Virus record (IMG/VR): IMGVR_UViG_3300030101_001759
Coordinates: 899-39,108 of that record
DNA from: a virus
Length of the DNA stretch: 38,210 nt
Reading direction: 5' to 3' (one strand)
Under the pieces are notes generated by a model that searched no databases, was not told the origin of the DNA, and worked only from the letters and a program-made list of their open reading frames with translations. Of this stretch, positions 22,405-32,643 are shown piece after piece. Position 1 is the stretch's first letter. Each line of letters begins with the position of its first letter. The position numbers and the translations under genes are program-made.

Positions 22405-22553
22405 TTATCTTATCAGTTTGGGATTGGGTGTTAAATATATTTTTATTGAGTACGTCTGTGTTTGTATTTATAATTAGCATGTATATGCTTGCACTTTTTG
22501 TGTATATATTAGCAGATTTTGCTAATTGGGTTATAAATAAAAAACGCATTTAA
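22401..22553 (+). CDS. Small membrane protein, possible holin-like
   Basis: 50 residues, ATG 22401 (ATGA overlap), stop TAA at 22551. One or two hydrophobic stretches (WVLNIFLLSTSVFVFIISMY, then LALFVYILADF) and a basic tail NKKRI. It is the last gene of the early rightward block, before the convergent terminator. Holin is possible by size, but holins usually sit with the endolysin, and the M15 peptidase is in the late block; an early membrane or superinfection protein is as likely. Confidence 0.5.
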   Translation: MIILSVWDWVLNIFLLSTSVFVFIISMYMLALFVYILADFANWVINKKRI

Positions 22554-22559
22554 GCACCC

Positions 22560-22624
22560 AAAAAACACTAGGCGAGTGTTATATCGACAAGACTAATAAT
22601 CTGTCCATATAACGCTCCCTAGTG
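22560..22624 (-). terminator. Convergent terminator, intrinsic on the minus strand
   Basis: CACTAGG and GAGTGTTATAT (22566-22572, 22574-22584) pair with ATATAACGCTC and CCTAGTG (22607-22617, 22618-22624), 18 bp with one bulged base and one T-G pair. GACA/TGTC stacks inside the loop. Read on the minus strand the hairpin is followed by six U (22565-22560), a classical rho-independent terminator for the giant gene. On the plus strand it could also slow the early transcript. It separates two converging units. Confidence 0.75.
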
Positions 22625-22653
22625 GCGTTAAGTGACCCCATAGTAGCTTCTAT

Positions 22654-25600
22654 TTACTCACCTAAAGTTTCTTCTATCCTGCTTTTTTGTCTACTTCTAC
22701 GTTTTTCTCTTTCAAGCCTAGACTTCATCTGATTAACAGGTAATCTTAAAAATATTTCACCAGCTCTTTCTGGTCTTTCTGAAAACTGAACAAGCTGTCT
22801 TACACCTCTTCCAAACGGAAACATAGTATATGCAGTATAAGAACTAAATTTTTCCCAGTCACCAGTCAGCAGCTCTATTGCTGCATCAGGTATTCTAGCA
22901 ACAGGTGGCTTTAATAATTGTAATGCCCCTAACTTGCTACCCCAGAATGCCATATCTCTTTCACGCTTGTCTCCATATAAACTATCTGCTATAGATTGGA
23001 ATGTATCTAATGGTGGTGCTAATGCAGTATCAAAAATACTAAACATAAATGCACTACCCAATGCAAACATGAACAAGTCAATCATATATGTATCTTTAAA
23101 TCTTTCGTACTCTGGTGTACCTTCTTTAAATCCATATAACTTAGCTTGTCTATAAAATTCTTTTCTTGTTCTTACGGAGTTCCAAACAAATAATTTAAAC
23201 CTAGATAATACTTTACCAACAGCAGTTCTCATAAATGCTGGTCTTGCAGAGTTTTGATAAAGGAATTGAGTATTTTCTATACCTCTCATTGCCATATTAA
23301 AAACAAAAGGATCTTCTATAGATAACTCTCTTCCTTCAGCTCCAAACTTTTTTACTGCTTGCATTGCATGTGCAGTAAACGCATTTAATCTGTTTATGCG
23401 TTCAGAGTTCTGCATAAAGAACGAGCCATATTTAACCATAGTATCCATTACGTTGTATTTTCTTACAACTTCCATAACACTTAAATTTGGATTTTTACTT
23501 TTTGCTGCAGTTGTTATTTCTCGTTTAAATGTTGATAAATTAACACCAGCTTTTTTTAATCCTGACCTAAGTCTTGGATTAACATCAAACTCATTCTGTA
23601 TAAATGCATCAATAACACCTCGCTCTTCAAGGTATTGTAATAATTCTTTTCTATTCTTAGCAGTCTTACCATTATTAAGTTTTACAACTTCATTGCCTTT
23701 ACCATCAGTTAATAGCATGTCATATATTTTTTTATTGCTGTAAGTATCAGCAAAATTTTTAATACCTGCACTACCAATAGTCATAGCACTACCACTAAAT
23801 ATATTAGTTGCCCATGTACCTGTGTTTGCTAACAAACTCATCAATTGATACTGAGCTTCCATTCTACCTAATTCATGTAACTTACGACTAAAATATTCTT
23901 TTCTTGCTTCTTTACTCTTAGGAGCATGCTTAAAGAAAGGAGAGCTTACACCTTTATTTTGATAATATTTTTCAAATATATTAATTACATTTTCATCAGA
24001 AGTAAGATAAAATAAATTTCTTTTGTCTTTTAATTTTAATGGACTTTTAGGACTTACCATTTCTGTTGAAAAATATGATTGATGTCCTAATATACTTTGT
24101 AAATATAATTTTACATAGTCTGCCCAAACTTCTACAGGATTTTTATAATCAGAGCCTTTTAATTGTTCTTGTTCTGCTTTAGATACTTTATATCTTGTTC
24201 TAGGATTTCTAGTTAACCTATGAACCATATTATTAATTTCATACTGACCTTTTATAGCAGTAGCATTATTATAATAACTGCCAACAAGTTTATCTAAATA
24301 CAATTTAAATATAAAAGGACTCTTATCAAATCCTGGCATATCTACAACTCTATTTTTTAAATTACCAACAAGACTACCTTGACTAGTAAATTGTACATTT
24401 AAATCTGATTCCATTATCTTACTAGGTTCTATTAATTCACCGTAAGCAAAAAACTCTTCAGCACCTGCAAGTTTATTTTCTTGCTGTCTGTTATACTCTA
24501 AGAATGCTCTATCAGCTCTTTGAGCTGCCATCTCTGGAGTTAATCCTTTAGCTATAGCTTTTGAGTAAGTATCACCATATATATCATTAGCTTTATTTTC
24601 TATAAAAGTAACAATCTCTCTTGCAGATTTTTTAGTAGCACCAAAGTTCATGTGAGGCATGTAGCTAGTAACATCACGCTGTCCTATGCCTTTCATAAAT
24701 TGGTGCATCCTGTCTCTATATACAAAACTATCTTTCTGTCTAAAAGCTTCTTTCTCTAATCTTGTGCCAAGCATGGTCTTACTAAATTCTATTTCATTTA
24801 ATATAGCTTCTTCCATTTTTAATTCACGCTGATAACGTTTAATACCATCTATACCTACAGTTCTAATTACTTCTGGTTTATTTATATTATTGTTATCAAT
24901 TACAGTTCTTCTAAAATGTTGTAAATCCATTTTACCATCTGCATTCCATCTCATATATTTATTTAGTACTCCACCAGTAGACTTATACCATGACTGGAAA
25001 TCTTTATCCATTACCCAAGTACCATCTGCATCAGTTGCCTTAATACCTTTAGAATCTTTTGTATAAATTAAATCATGCATACCTTTAAAAAATTCTGTAA
25101 CAGGTTTATTGAGAGCTTCTATCTGTGCTAATTTTTTTGGGTTACTAGGAACAATTCCTTTTTCTCTAAAATCAAACAACTCTTCAACAAGCTTTGTTCT
25201 CTCTTCTGTACCATATTTATTTAATTCTTTTTCAATATTTTTATAATATTTATTCTCATAGTATACTATATCTTTACTAATACTTCTTTCGTTAGCTCCA
25301 TGATACCTAGCTATCTCTCCTACAGGACTTGTAAAAAAGAATATAGGTTTTCTTACATCACCACTAGCTGTTTTAACAGGAGCAAAGTATTGAAAGTATT
25401 TATTAATAAGACCTTTAGTAGCCATTTTTTCATCTGCAAAACGAGGATCTCTATACCAATAACTTAAATCAAACTTTAATCTATTAGGGTCTTGTATGCC
25501 TTTAAAATATCTATTAATAGCAACAATATCTTCCATTCTCATAGTACTAGCTTCTCTAGGTTCTATACCGCCAGATAATATACTTGTAAAATATTCAAAC

Positions 25601-28600
25601 CATTGTTCAAAATTTTCTTTAATTACTCTATGTCTATTAAGATTTTTTCTAAACTGTTGCACTTCTTTTAGTTGTGCTTCATTAATAGCCAAACCTTCCA
25701 TAGCTTTAGATGTAGTTAATTCAGTTAAAGTCTCTTTAGGTGATTTATCCATTAAAATCATTTCTGCTTTTGGTGGATTGAACAAATCAAATTGACTAGG
25801 GTCTACTTTTTTAGGCTTAGACTTAGGAGGTGTATTTTCATTTAACAACTCTTCAGTTGTTTTTATTGCTAATTCTTTTAATGTCGATATACTTTTAGCT
25901 TTAGCTTCAAGTTGTGGAGACTCTTGCTCAACACCTCTATTAAATACTTCTTCCATTTTACCATAAAATTCTTTTTTAGTTTCAAATGGAATACTTCTAG
26001 CACTATGTATATCTTTATATAGTTGGTTATGTCCAAAAAATCCTTGAGTCTTTTTAAATGTAATAGGACTTAATAATAATGTATGCCAATATTTCATTAA
26101 AGGTTCTGGTGTAAAATTATTATCTACTGCTAAATCTAAAAGCTCTTGTGATGTTTTTTGTATTTGTCTTTCTAAATTTTCTAATACACCATCCTTATCT
26201 AAACGTACTGTAGCTTGTAATTCTTCTTTTATTTTTTTATTACGTTCTATTAATCTAGGTATTAATTCTTTTATTGCATTTCCTTTAACACCTGCAGAAT
26301 CTATTGCTTTATGTAAATCTAAAAAGTTTTTATGCAGTAATTCTATTGTAGAAAAATGAGCTAACCCTCTACCTATATTATCAAATGCAAAACTATATTG
26401 AGATATTCTAGGGTCTAGTTTGCCTCTAGGATTCATATCAAAATTAAATTCTTTAGCTAATATTCCTAAATGCGTTTCTATAAACTTAGTTAATTCTTTA
26501 CCACCTATTAATCTTAAATTGTTTGCTGCCTGTTGCTGCACAGGTAAACTTTCCATTAATCTTGAATAAGCTCTAGTAATAATAGGAAAACTAAAAGACT
26601 CTATATTTAACCCTGCATTTTCCATACGTTTTACTAATGCAGGAATCATACCAGTCAATTCATGTTTTTTAACATTTACATTTGTTCTGGTTAACAATCT
26701 ACCTAAATCAAATATATCTAAAGCTTGACCTGTGCCAAATCTGCTTTTATTAAGTATAGCTTTACCATCACTATTTGGCTTTCTAGTTATAGAATATGTT
26801 ATATCATTTTCTGTAGTTAGTACTCTTTCACCTACATCAATGTCTAACTTAGCAATTTCTTTAGGTTCTAGTTTTAATATAACTTGTCCACTCTTAGTGG
26901 TTTCCCATGCTCTATCTTTTAATATACTCCACGAGATTTGTCTTACACTAGATTGTGGCTTTACTACTCTTAATGCATCTAGTATTGTAGAAAATGGTGT
27001 ATTAATAGCTTTACTTTTTAATTGATTATATCCAAAATAATCTTTTGGCAATTTAATATCTGAACCATTACGTTTTACTAAATCAAGCTCACCTGTTTTT
27101 TCATTTGCTTTATATACTTTCATATCAAATAAAGCATCAAACAATACTCTAGTGTGTGCAACAGAAGGCTTTATTGTAGGGTCTGTACTAGCATCTGCTG
27201 ATTTGTTTACAACTGCTGTACCAAGATCCCTAAAGAATTGCATTCTGTCAACTCCCATGACACTACCTTTTTTAACTTTTATGTTAGCAACAAAAGTTTG
27301 CCCACCATCTTCAAATGTAAAATCAACACTATTATTATTCTTAAGTATATAATCTGCAAAGTTTTGCATAGCTATCTTTGCATTTAAACTAGTACCCATA
27401 CCTTGCTTTGCAGAATAAGCCATCTGTGATGCTCTTAATCTGTAAGCAGGATTGTACATAAACATTTGATATTCTATATCTTCTACTTTATTGTAACCCT
27501 TATCACCTTCTTTTTTATTATAACCTTTGAATCTTTGCACTTCTGTAGCATCTAAGTCTGCATTAGAAAATATCCTATCTATTTCTTTAGCATAATCACT
27601 AGGTGTGCCATCTTTATTTTCCCATGCTGCTCTTTCATCTTTTACTTCAACAAACTTCTTTCTTAAATCATTACTGATTCCTTGATAGAGTTTGATACTG
27701 TCTGAGTCTTTATCTGCACCTCCAAGGTATTTATTATCCTTGTGGTGTGTGAACGAACCAGAACCTCTCTGCCCTGTAAAACCCCTAAAGCGTAACTGCC
27801 TTGTACCAGAGACACTATCAGCAGGAATGCGAATAGCGAGGAGCATAAATGTCTTATCCCATTCTTTAATGTTACTTCTGGATTTATTCCCAGTATATTG
27901 CTCCCAAGCTTCGCCCAAATTGACTCGCTTGTCGATAGTTTCCATAGTAGCTTTGCTATCAGTTTTTTGTGCATTTTTTAATTTCCTTTGGTATATAGCT
28001 TCTAATTCTTTTTCTGGTATGTATTTAGTTTCTATAGGCATTTTTTTAAACATGTTGTCTAAATACACATCGCCCTCTCTTAATTCTTTAATCCCTTTTT
28101 GTACATATTCTGGGTCTATTATTATACTTTCACCTTTGTATGTAAATAGCTGGTCAGGTGTAAATGCTTTCAACCAAGACTTACCACCTGTATAGATATA
28201 TGGATTAGCAAATCTTCTTACTAAAAATTTCTTTAAAGCATTATGATAATTTTCTTTAAATACAGTATTACGCACTGCGTATGTTCCAGCCATAGCTTGT
28301 GCTAATATTTTATTAGATGCATGAAATTGCCTAAAGTCAGAATTAGTATCAAATTCAAAATCTATATCTAACTTACCTTCTCCCTCTAATTTCATTATCT
28401 TGTCCATTACCTTACCTGCAACTCTGCTGTCAGGAAACTTAAGTAATGTATCTTTTATAAAGTCTAATGGTAATTCATTCAAAGAAAGGTCTGCATCTTC
28501 TATTATCTTATCTAATTCTTTTAATTGTTTATCAGATAACTTTTCATTCTTAGCTCTTACTTCATTTACTTTTTCTGCAAAAGATCTTCCTCTTTCTGTA

Positions 28601-31299
28601 CCTTGTAAACTAGGTTCTAATATTTCTTTAAAATATTGTTCAGCAAAATCTGGAAACTGATTACTAGATGCATGTAAATAAAATTGTCTTGCAATTTCAT
28701 CACCTTTAATAGATTTAAATGGGTCTTCAAATGTACCTGTACTAACTTGCATATGTTCAATAGGTACTTCAAATGTTTTAGGATTTTTAATAGAAAAAGT
28801 ATTGGATTTAGAATTGTAAGTAAACTCTGTGTTTATTTCTAAATTACCTCTTAACTTAGCTCCACTATCAAACACAATAAAATCTAAGCCATTTTCTTTC
28901 ATAAAGTTATTCCAACGACCTGTAGCTCTTTGTCCATTTGATTTAGTAAACAATGCACCTAATCCAGTATTGCCAGCTACAACTGGTTTAATATGACCTA
29001 CCATACTATCTTGACCCATATACTTAACTACATTGTCAAAAAATTTATGAGCAATAATTAATCCACCATCAGTATCACTATTACCTGTAGTTTCTATATC
29101 TTTAATTATCATTCCTCTTATTTTACCATTAGGAATAGTTTCTGTAAAACTAGCAGCATTTAATGGTGTCATTCTATTTGTTATAAGAGTTAATCTTTTA
29201 TTTAAATCTGCAACAGACTTACCATAACCTTTATTTAACAATAAACCTAAACCTTGTAAGCTAGGAGAGTTCTTATTAACTAACCCATTCATTGCAGCAT
29301 GATGCAGCACATTGCTAATCCATTTACGTTCATATAATCTATTTGTACCAAAAATACTTTTATCTGATGCAAGCCCAGCTTCAAAAGTTTTTTCTATAGC
29401 ACTTCTAATAACAGGGTCACCTTTAGACATAGCATCAAATATCATTTCTTTTGTTATTTGCACATTGCCTAAAGTGTCTACATAATTAGCAATTAACATA
29501 AAAGTTTTATCTTTTACACCACTATATATATACTTGCCTTGTTCTTCTAATTTATTTTCTATCTTGCGAAGTTTATTACTATCTACTTTAAATATTACGT
29601 TTTCACCTTGTGGTGCAAAATCTAATATTTTATAAGCTTGACCATTTTTAGTAACACCATGTGTCATAAACGAAAAACCACCAAAACCTAAGTAATTTAT
29701 AGGTAGTGTAACATACCTTTCACCTAAACTAGTTGTACCAAATGTTTTATCTTTTGTACTTTTTACTTCTATATCACCAAAAGCTTTATCTCTAAAATAA
29801 AATACTTCTTGTGTAGGTTCTGTTTCAGTATGCCACTTTCTTCTATACCTAGCTTCATGTTTAGTAGTTAAGTCATTACCTATTAATTTTTTAAGATTAG
29901 TTATAAATACTTCTACATTTCTACCACCTTCTGCTGATAAACTTTCAGCAGTAGCTTGTTCTCTAGCTGATATAAAATCTTGTTCTGTTCTAAATTGTTT
30001 TTTATCAACTTCTTTATATACTTCTTTATCTGTATTTTTTAAATACTCTATCTCTCTAGTAATAGGATCCATAAAATCACTTTGTTGGTCAGCATATAAT
30101 TGAGCAGAAGTACTTTCAGCATCTCTTAATCTACCTTGCAATACAGCCATTGCATCTGCGGCTCTTAGTCTGTAAAATGCTTGTATGTTAGCATCATTAA
30201 CTTCTCTACCAGAATTTTTAATATAAGTTTCTGCTAGTTGTCTCCATCTTGCTTCTGGAAAGTTTTTTTCTAAATAACCTAATGAAGCACCAGTAGCACC
30301 TTTTAACCTTTCAGAATTAGGAAAAGTAAGTGACTCACCCATAGGATGTTCATATAAAATAAAATCTTGTGTTCGTTTAGTTATAGTATTCCAATCTTTA
30401 GCATGCTCTGGGTCTAATATATCTTGCATATTTCTACCCAATCTCTCACCTTTTTTGCCTATCATCCATTCACCAGCAGCTTGTTTGTAAGCAGGTCTAG
30501 TATTATAACCAAAAAATCCACCTAACAAATACTCATAAATTTGCATTTCTATAGGGTCATTTCTCATAGTAGCAGGTAAACCCATAAACAAACTAGCTAC
30601 TCCAGCTCTTAATCTAGCATTAGCTTTTTGTATTTGTTCTGGACTACCTTTATACATTTTACCTACAGATACAAAATTACCTATACCACCAAATGCACCA
30701 CCTGCTATAGCTCCACCTACAAATGCATCAGCCATTATATCAGAACCTTTCCATACAGAACTAACAGCACTAGCTACACCAAGACCTAATGCTTCTTCAG
30801 TTATTTGTCTAGTAGCAGCACCTTTTCGTAAAAAATCTATAGTTTCAGCACCAGTTTTTTCTAAAACTTTATCAAAGGTAGCTTTTGTACCTCTAGAAAA
30901 TTTCATTGGAATAGCAATATCATCTAGTGTTTTAATACCAGCTTCTAATGCTTGATACATTCCTGTACCTCTAAATTTACTAAAAACAGATAATGGCGCT
31001 CTCATAATAGCAGGAGCAAAACCTGCAAGATGTCCAAGTTGTCTAAATATTGCTTCGCCTGTTGTACGAGGTTCTTTAGGTATTAGGTCAAATGTAGTTA
31101 GACCTTCTAAAAATCCTGCTTGTGCTTGTTGAAAACCTCTTCTTAAACTAAAATTACCTTCTAGTCTTTTAAAGTTTATTTCATTTTGTTCTGCTAATGC
31201 TTCCAACTCATCTAGTTGGTCGTCATTAAACATATCAGGATTAGCTCTGTATGTATTTATAAGGCTCTTTACTTTATAGCCTTCGTATGGATTAGCCAA
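22654..31299 (-). CDS. Giant 2881-residue protein: putative virion two-barrel RNA polymerase with ejection domains
   Basis: The longest gene of the window. Residues 12-45 match the next gene upstream. 170-212 is a Gly/Ala-rich hydrophobic stretch and 2738-2757 is a likely transmembrane segment; the C-terminus is basic. In the middle, R1157-I-P1159 is followed 39 residues later by D1196-K-D1198-S-D1200 in LGGADKDSDSIKLYQ, the order and near-spacing of the R-x-P and D-F-D-G-D motifs of the RNA polymerase beta-prime barrel. Upstream, DGGLIIAHKFFDNV at D744 and GHIKPVV with K771 recall the first barrel of single-chain polymerases such as crAss gp66 and QDE-1. F to K and G to S in the motif are unusual. 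A large 'polyvalent' injected protein without polymerase activity is the main alternative. Codon use around 27680-27970 differs from the rest. Confidence 0.6.
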   Translation of the reverse strand: MANPYEGYKVKSLINTYRANPDMFNDDQLDELEALAEQNEINFKRLEGNFSLRRGFQQAQAGFLEGLTTFDLIPKEPRTTGEAIFRQLGHLAGFAPAIMRAPLSVFSKFRGTGMYQALEAGIKTLDDIAIPMKFSRGTKATFDKVLEKTGAETIDFLRKGAATRQITEEALGLGVASAVSSVWKGSDIMADAFVGGAIAGGAFGGIGNFVSVGKMYKGSPEQIQKANARLRAGVASLFMGLPATMRNDPIEMQIYEYLLGGFFGYNTRPAYKQAAGEWMIGKKGERLGRNMQDILDPEHAKDWNTITKRTQDFILYEHPMGESLTFPNSERLKGATGASLGYLEKNFPEARWRQLAETYIKNSGREVNDANIQAFYRLRAADAMAVLQGRLRDAESTSAQLYADQQSDFMDPITREIEYLKNTDKEVYKEVDKKQFRTEQDFISAREQATAESLSAEGGRNVEVFITNLKKLIGNDLTTKHEARYRRKWHTETEPTQEVFYFRDKAFGDIEVKSTKDKTFGTTSLGERYVTLPINYLGFGGFSFMTHGVTKNGQAYKILDFAPQGENVIFKVDSNKLRKIENKLEEQGKYIYSGVKDKTFMLIANYVDTLGNVQITKEMIFDAMSKGDPVIRSAIEKTFEAGLASDKSIFGTNRLYERKWISNVLHHAAMNGLVNKNSPSLQGLGLLLNKGYGKSVADLNKRLTLITNRMTPLNAASFTETIPNGKIRGMIIKDIETTGNSDTDGGLIIAHKFFDNVVKYMGQDSMVGHIKPVVAGNTGLGALFTKSNGQRATGRWNNFMKENGLDFIVFDSGAKLRGNLEINTEFTYNSKSNTFSIKNPKTFEVPIEHMQVSTGTFEDPFKSIKGDEIARQFYLHASSNQFPDFAEQYFKEILEPSLQGTERGRSFAEKVNEVRAKNEKLSDKQLKELDKIIEDADLSLNELPLDFIKDTLLKFPDSRVAGKVMDKIMKLEGEGKLDIDFEFDTNSDFRQFHASNKILAQAMAGTYAVRNTVFKENYHNALKKFLVRRFANPYIYTGGKSWLKAFTPDQLFTYKGESIIIDPEYVQKGIKELREGDVYLDNMFKKMPIETKYIPEKELEAIYQRKLKNAQKTDSKATMETIDKRVNLGEAWEQYTGNKSRSNIKEWDKTFMLLAIRIPADSVSGTRQLRFRGFTGQRGSGSFTHHKDNKYLGGADKDSDSIKLYQGISNDLRKKFVEVKDERAAWENKDGTPSDYAKEIDRIFSNADLDATEVQRFKGYNKKEGDKGYNKVEDIEYQMFMYNPAYRLRASQMAYSAKQGMGTSLNAKIAMQNFADYILKNNNSVDFTFEDGGQTFVANIKVKKGSVMGVDRMQFFRDLGTAVVNKSADASTDPTIKPSVAHTRVLFDALFDMKVYKANEKTGELDLVKRNGSDIKLPKDYFGYNQLKSKAINTPFSTILDALRVVKPQSSVRQISWSILKDRAWETTKSGQVILKLEPKEIAKLDIDVGERVLTTENDITYSITRKPNSDGKAILNKSRFGTGQALDIFDLGRLLTRTNVNVKKHELTGMIPALVKRMENAGLNIESFSFPIITRAYSRLMESLPVQQQAANNLRLIGGKELTKFIETHLGILAKEFNFDMNPRGKLDPRISQYSFAFDNIGRGLAHFSTIELLHKNFLDLHKAIDSAGVKGNAIKELIPRLIERNKKIKEELQATVRLDKDGVLENLERQIQKTSQELLDLAVDNNFTPEPLMKYWHTLLLSPITFKKTQGFFGHNQLYKDIHSARSIPFETKKEFYGKMEEVFNRGVEQESPQLEAKAKSISTLKELAIKTTEELLNENTPPKSKPKKVDPSQFDLFNPPKAEMILMDKSPKETLTELTTSKAMEGLAINEAQLKEVQQFRKNLNRHRVIKENFEQWFEYFTSILSGGIEPREASTMRMEDIVAINRYFKGIQDPNRLKFDLSYWYRDPRFADEKMATKGLINKYFQYFAPVKTASGDVRKPIFFFTSPVGEIARYHGANERSISKDIVYYENKYYKNIEKELNKYGTEERTKLVEELFDFREKGIVPSNPKKLAQIEALNKPVTEFFKGMHDLIYTKDSKGIKATDADGTWVMDKDFQSWYKSTGGVLNKYMRWNADGKMDLQHFRRTVIDNNNINKPEVIRTVGIDGIKRYQRELKMEEAILNEIEFSKTMLGTRLEKEAFRQKDSFVYRDRMHQFMKGIGQRDVTSYMPHMNFGATKKSAREIVTFIENKANDIYGDTYSKAIAKGLTPEMAAQRADRAFLEYNRQQENKLAGAEEFFAYGELIEPSKIMESDLNVQFTSQGSLVGNLKNRVVDMPGFDKSPFIFKLYLDKLVGSYYNNATAIKGQYEINNMVHRLTRNPRTRYKVSKAEQEQLKGSDYKNPVEVWADYVKLYLQSILGHQSYFSTEMVSPKSPLKLKDKRNLFYLTSDENVINIFEKYYQNKGVSSPFFKHAPKSKEARKEYFSRKLHELGRMEAQYQLMSLLANTGTWATNIFSGSAMTIGSAGIKNFADTYSNKKIYDMLLTDGKGNEVVKLNNGKTAKNRKELLQYLEERGVIDAFIQNEFDVNPRLRSGLKKAGVNLSTFKREITTAAKSKNPNLSVMEVVRKYNVMDTMVKYGSFFMQNSERINRLNAFTAHAMQAVKKFGAEGRELSIEDPFVFNMAMRGIENTQFLYQNSARPAFMRTAVGKVLSRFKLFVWNSVRTRKEFYRQAKLYGFKEGTPEYERFKDTYMIDLFMFALGSAFMFSIFDTALAPPLDTFQSIADSLYGDKRERDMAFWGSKLGALQLLKPPVARIPDAAIELLTGDWEKFSSYTAYTMFPFGRGVRQLVQFSERPERAGEIFLRLPVNQMKSRLEREKRRSRQKSRIEETLGE

Positions 31300-31974
31300 T
31301 TAATCTCCTAATAAATAATTTAATCCTAATAAACTACTACCACCTACAGCACTATAATTTAAATATTTTTCTGCAACATCCATTGGTATGTTTAAATTTT
31401 TAGATAAATTAGATGCTGCTTTAAATCTACCCATTCTTGCATAATTTGCTCCAGCTCTACCCATGCCTATTCCTAATCCAGCAGCACCTCTGCCTAACGA
31501 ACCAGCCATTTGACTTGCACCTTGTGCAAATCCACTTTCTGCTATTCTACTTCCAATAGACCTTGCACTATCTTCTGCTGTTCTAGCTCCACTCATTCTA
31601 TTTCTTACAGCCTTTAATGCATCACTAGCTCTGCCTTTTAATGCTCCAGCACCAAATGATACAGCTTTACCTGCTCCTAATAGTCCTGCTCCTAATCCAC
31701 CTACCATACCAATAGTAGAAGCTATAGAATCTAAATCTGTTTCACCAAAAGCTTTTTCGCCTCTAGCTACAGGTCTATAACTATCTGGAAGTAATCCAAA
31801 AGTAGCCATATCTCCTAATTCAAATATAGCTTTTCTAATTGGTTTACTTTCTCTTTTAAAATTTCTATTCATAGCTTTAGCAAGTTCAGCTATTACTTCT
31901 GATTCAGCATCAGTAAACTTTCTTGGGTCACTATTATATTCGTCTATAAGACTTATTATTTGCATTGGATTCAT
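31300..31974 (-). CDS. Internal virion/ejection protein with Gly/Ala-rich hydrophobic core
   Basis: 224 residues. Residues 8-41 align without gaps to residues 12-45 of the giant protein (13 of 34 identical, sharing S-L-I, Y, P, F, D, L-A and N-F-K-R), and a following F-x-L-x-P ... G-E-x-x-F pattern continues the likeness. Residues about 85-115 and 150-185 are Gly/Ala-rich and hydrophobic, as in membrane-active ejection proteins. It abuts the giant gene (ATG of the latter 1 base after the stop) and follows the 222-residue gene with a one-base overlap. Confidence 0.65.
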   Translation of the reverse strand: MNPMQIISLIDEYNSDPRKFTDAESEVIAELAKAMNRNFKRESKPIRKAIFELGDMATFGLLPDSYRPVARGEKAFGETDLDSIASTIGMVGGLGAGLLGAGKAVSFGAGALKGRASDALKAVRNRMSGARTAEDSARSIGSRIAESGFAQGASQMAGSLGRGAAGLGIGMGRAGANYARMGRFKAASNLSKNLNIPMDVAEKYLNYSAVGGSSLLGLNYLLGD

Positions 31975-32642
31975 TAGTACTGTCCTCCTATGTTACCTAA
32001 TTGATTTAACATTAACATGTTTAAAAAATTTGTTTGTAATTGTTGCTGTTGAGGAACAAACTGCAATATTTGATTCATATTAGCAGGAGCAACATCACTA
32101 CTACTACCTATTAACCTTGACATATCTGGTTGATATAGTTGCTTTGGAGCAATTTTATCAAACTCAACACCTAACTCAGCTTTACTTTTTCTATTAAAAG
32201 GATTTTTCATAGTATTTTCAATATACTTTGTTTTTTCTCTTTGCCTATCAGCTTCACTTTCTTTTGATATAGCTTTATTAATTCCTTCTACTGCTAAACC
32301 TCTTTTATATTTAACTTCATCTTGTCTTATTTGATTAGATAAATCAAATACTCTGTCTCTATAAGCTTGGTCTGCAAGCCTTGCTTGCGCTCTTTGTTCC
32401 ATTTCTCTAATACGAGCATCGTTTATTTCTTTAGCTTGTGCTAATCCTTGTGAAGTTAAATCATTTGCATCTTTTGCAAGATCTCTTTGTAATTGAAATC
32501 CTTCTCTTTTTAATTGATTAGCAGCATTAGCCATATCTTGAGTTATATCTTGTTGTCTTTTTTGCATTACTGCATTTAAAAGATTTTCTGTTCCTCTAGC
32601 ATTATATCCAGTAAACCTTGTTTGCATGTTTGGTACAATCAT
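31974..32642 (-). CDS. Coiled-coil internal virion protein
   Basis: 222 residues. About 20-150 is one long charged, Q/A/R/D-rich helical region (QQDITQDMANAANQLKREGF, RIREMEQRAQARLADQA), likely coiled coil; the end is Q/N-rich (QFVPQQQQLQTNF). No signal or membrane helix. Together with the neighbouring genes it resembles podovirus ejection proteins that pass through the tail before DNA. One base separates it from the upstream gene's stop. Confidence 0.6.
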   Translation of the reverse strand: MIVPNMQTRFTGYNARGTENLLNAVMQKRQQDITQDMANAANQLKREGFQLQRDLAKDANDLTSQGLAQAKEINDARIREMEQRAQARLADQAYRDRVFDLSNQIRQDEVKYKRGLAVEGINKAISKESEADRQREKTKYIENTMKNPFNRKSKAELGVEFDKIAPKQLYQPDMSRLIGSSSDVAPANMNQILQFVPQQQQLQTNFLNMLMLNQLGNIGGQY

Positions 32643-32643
32643 A

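Noticed and set aside
27692-28195. Long plus-strand open frame opposite the giant gene
   Set aside because: It lies antisense to a continuous coding frame, has no ribosome site, and long antisense frames of this kind arise as by-products of codon use.
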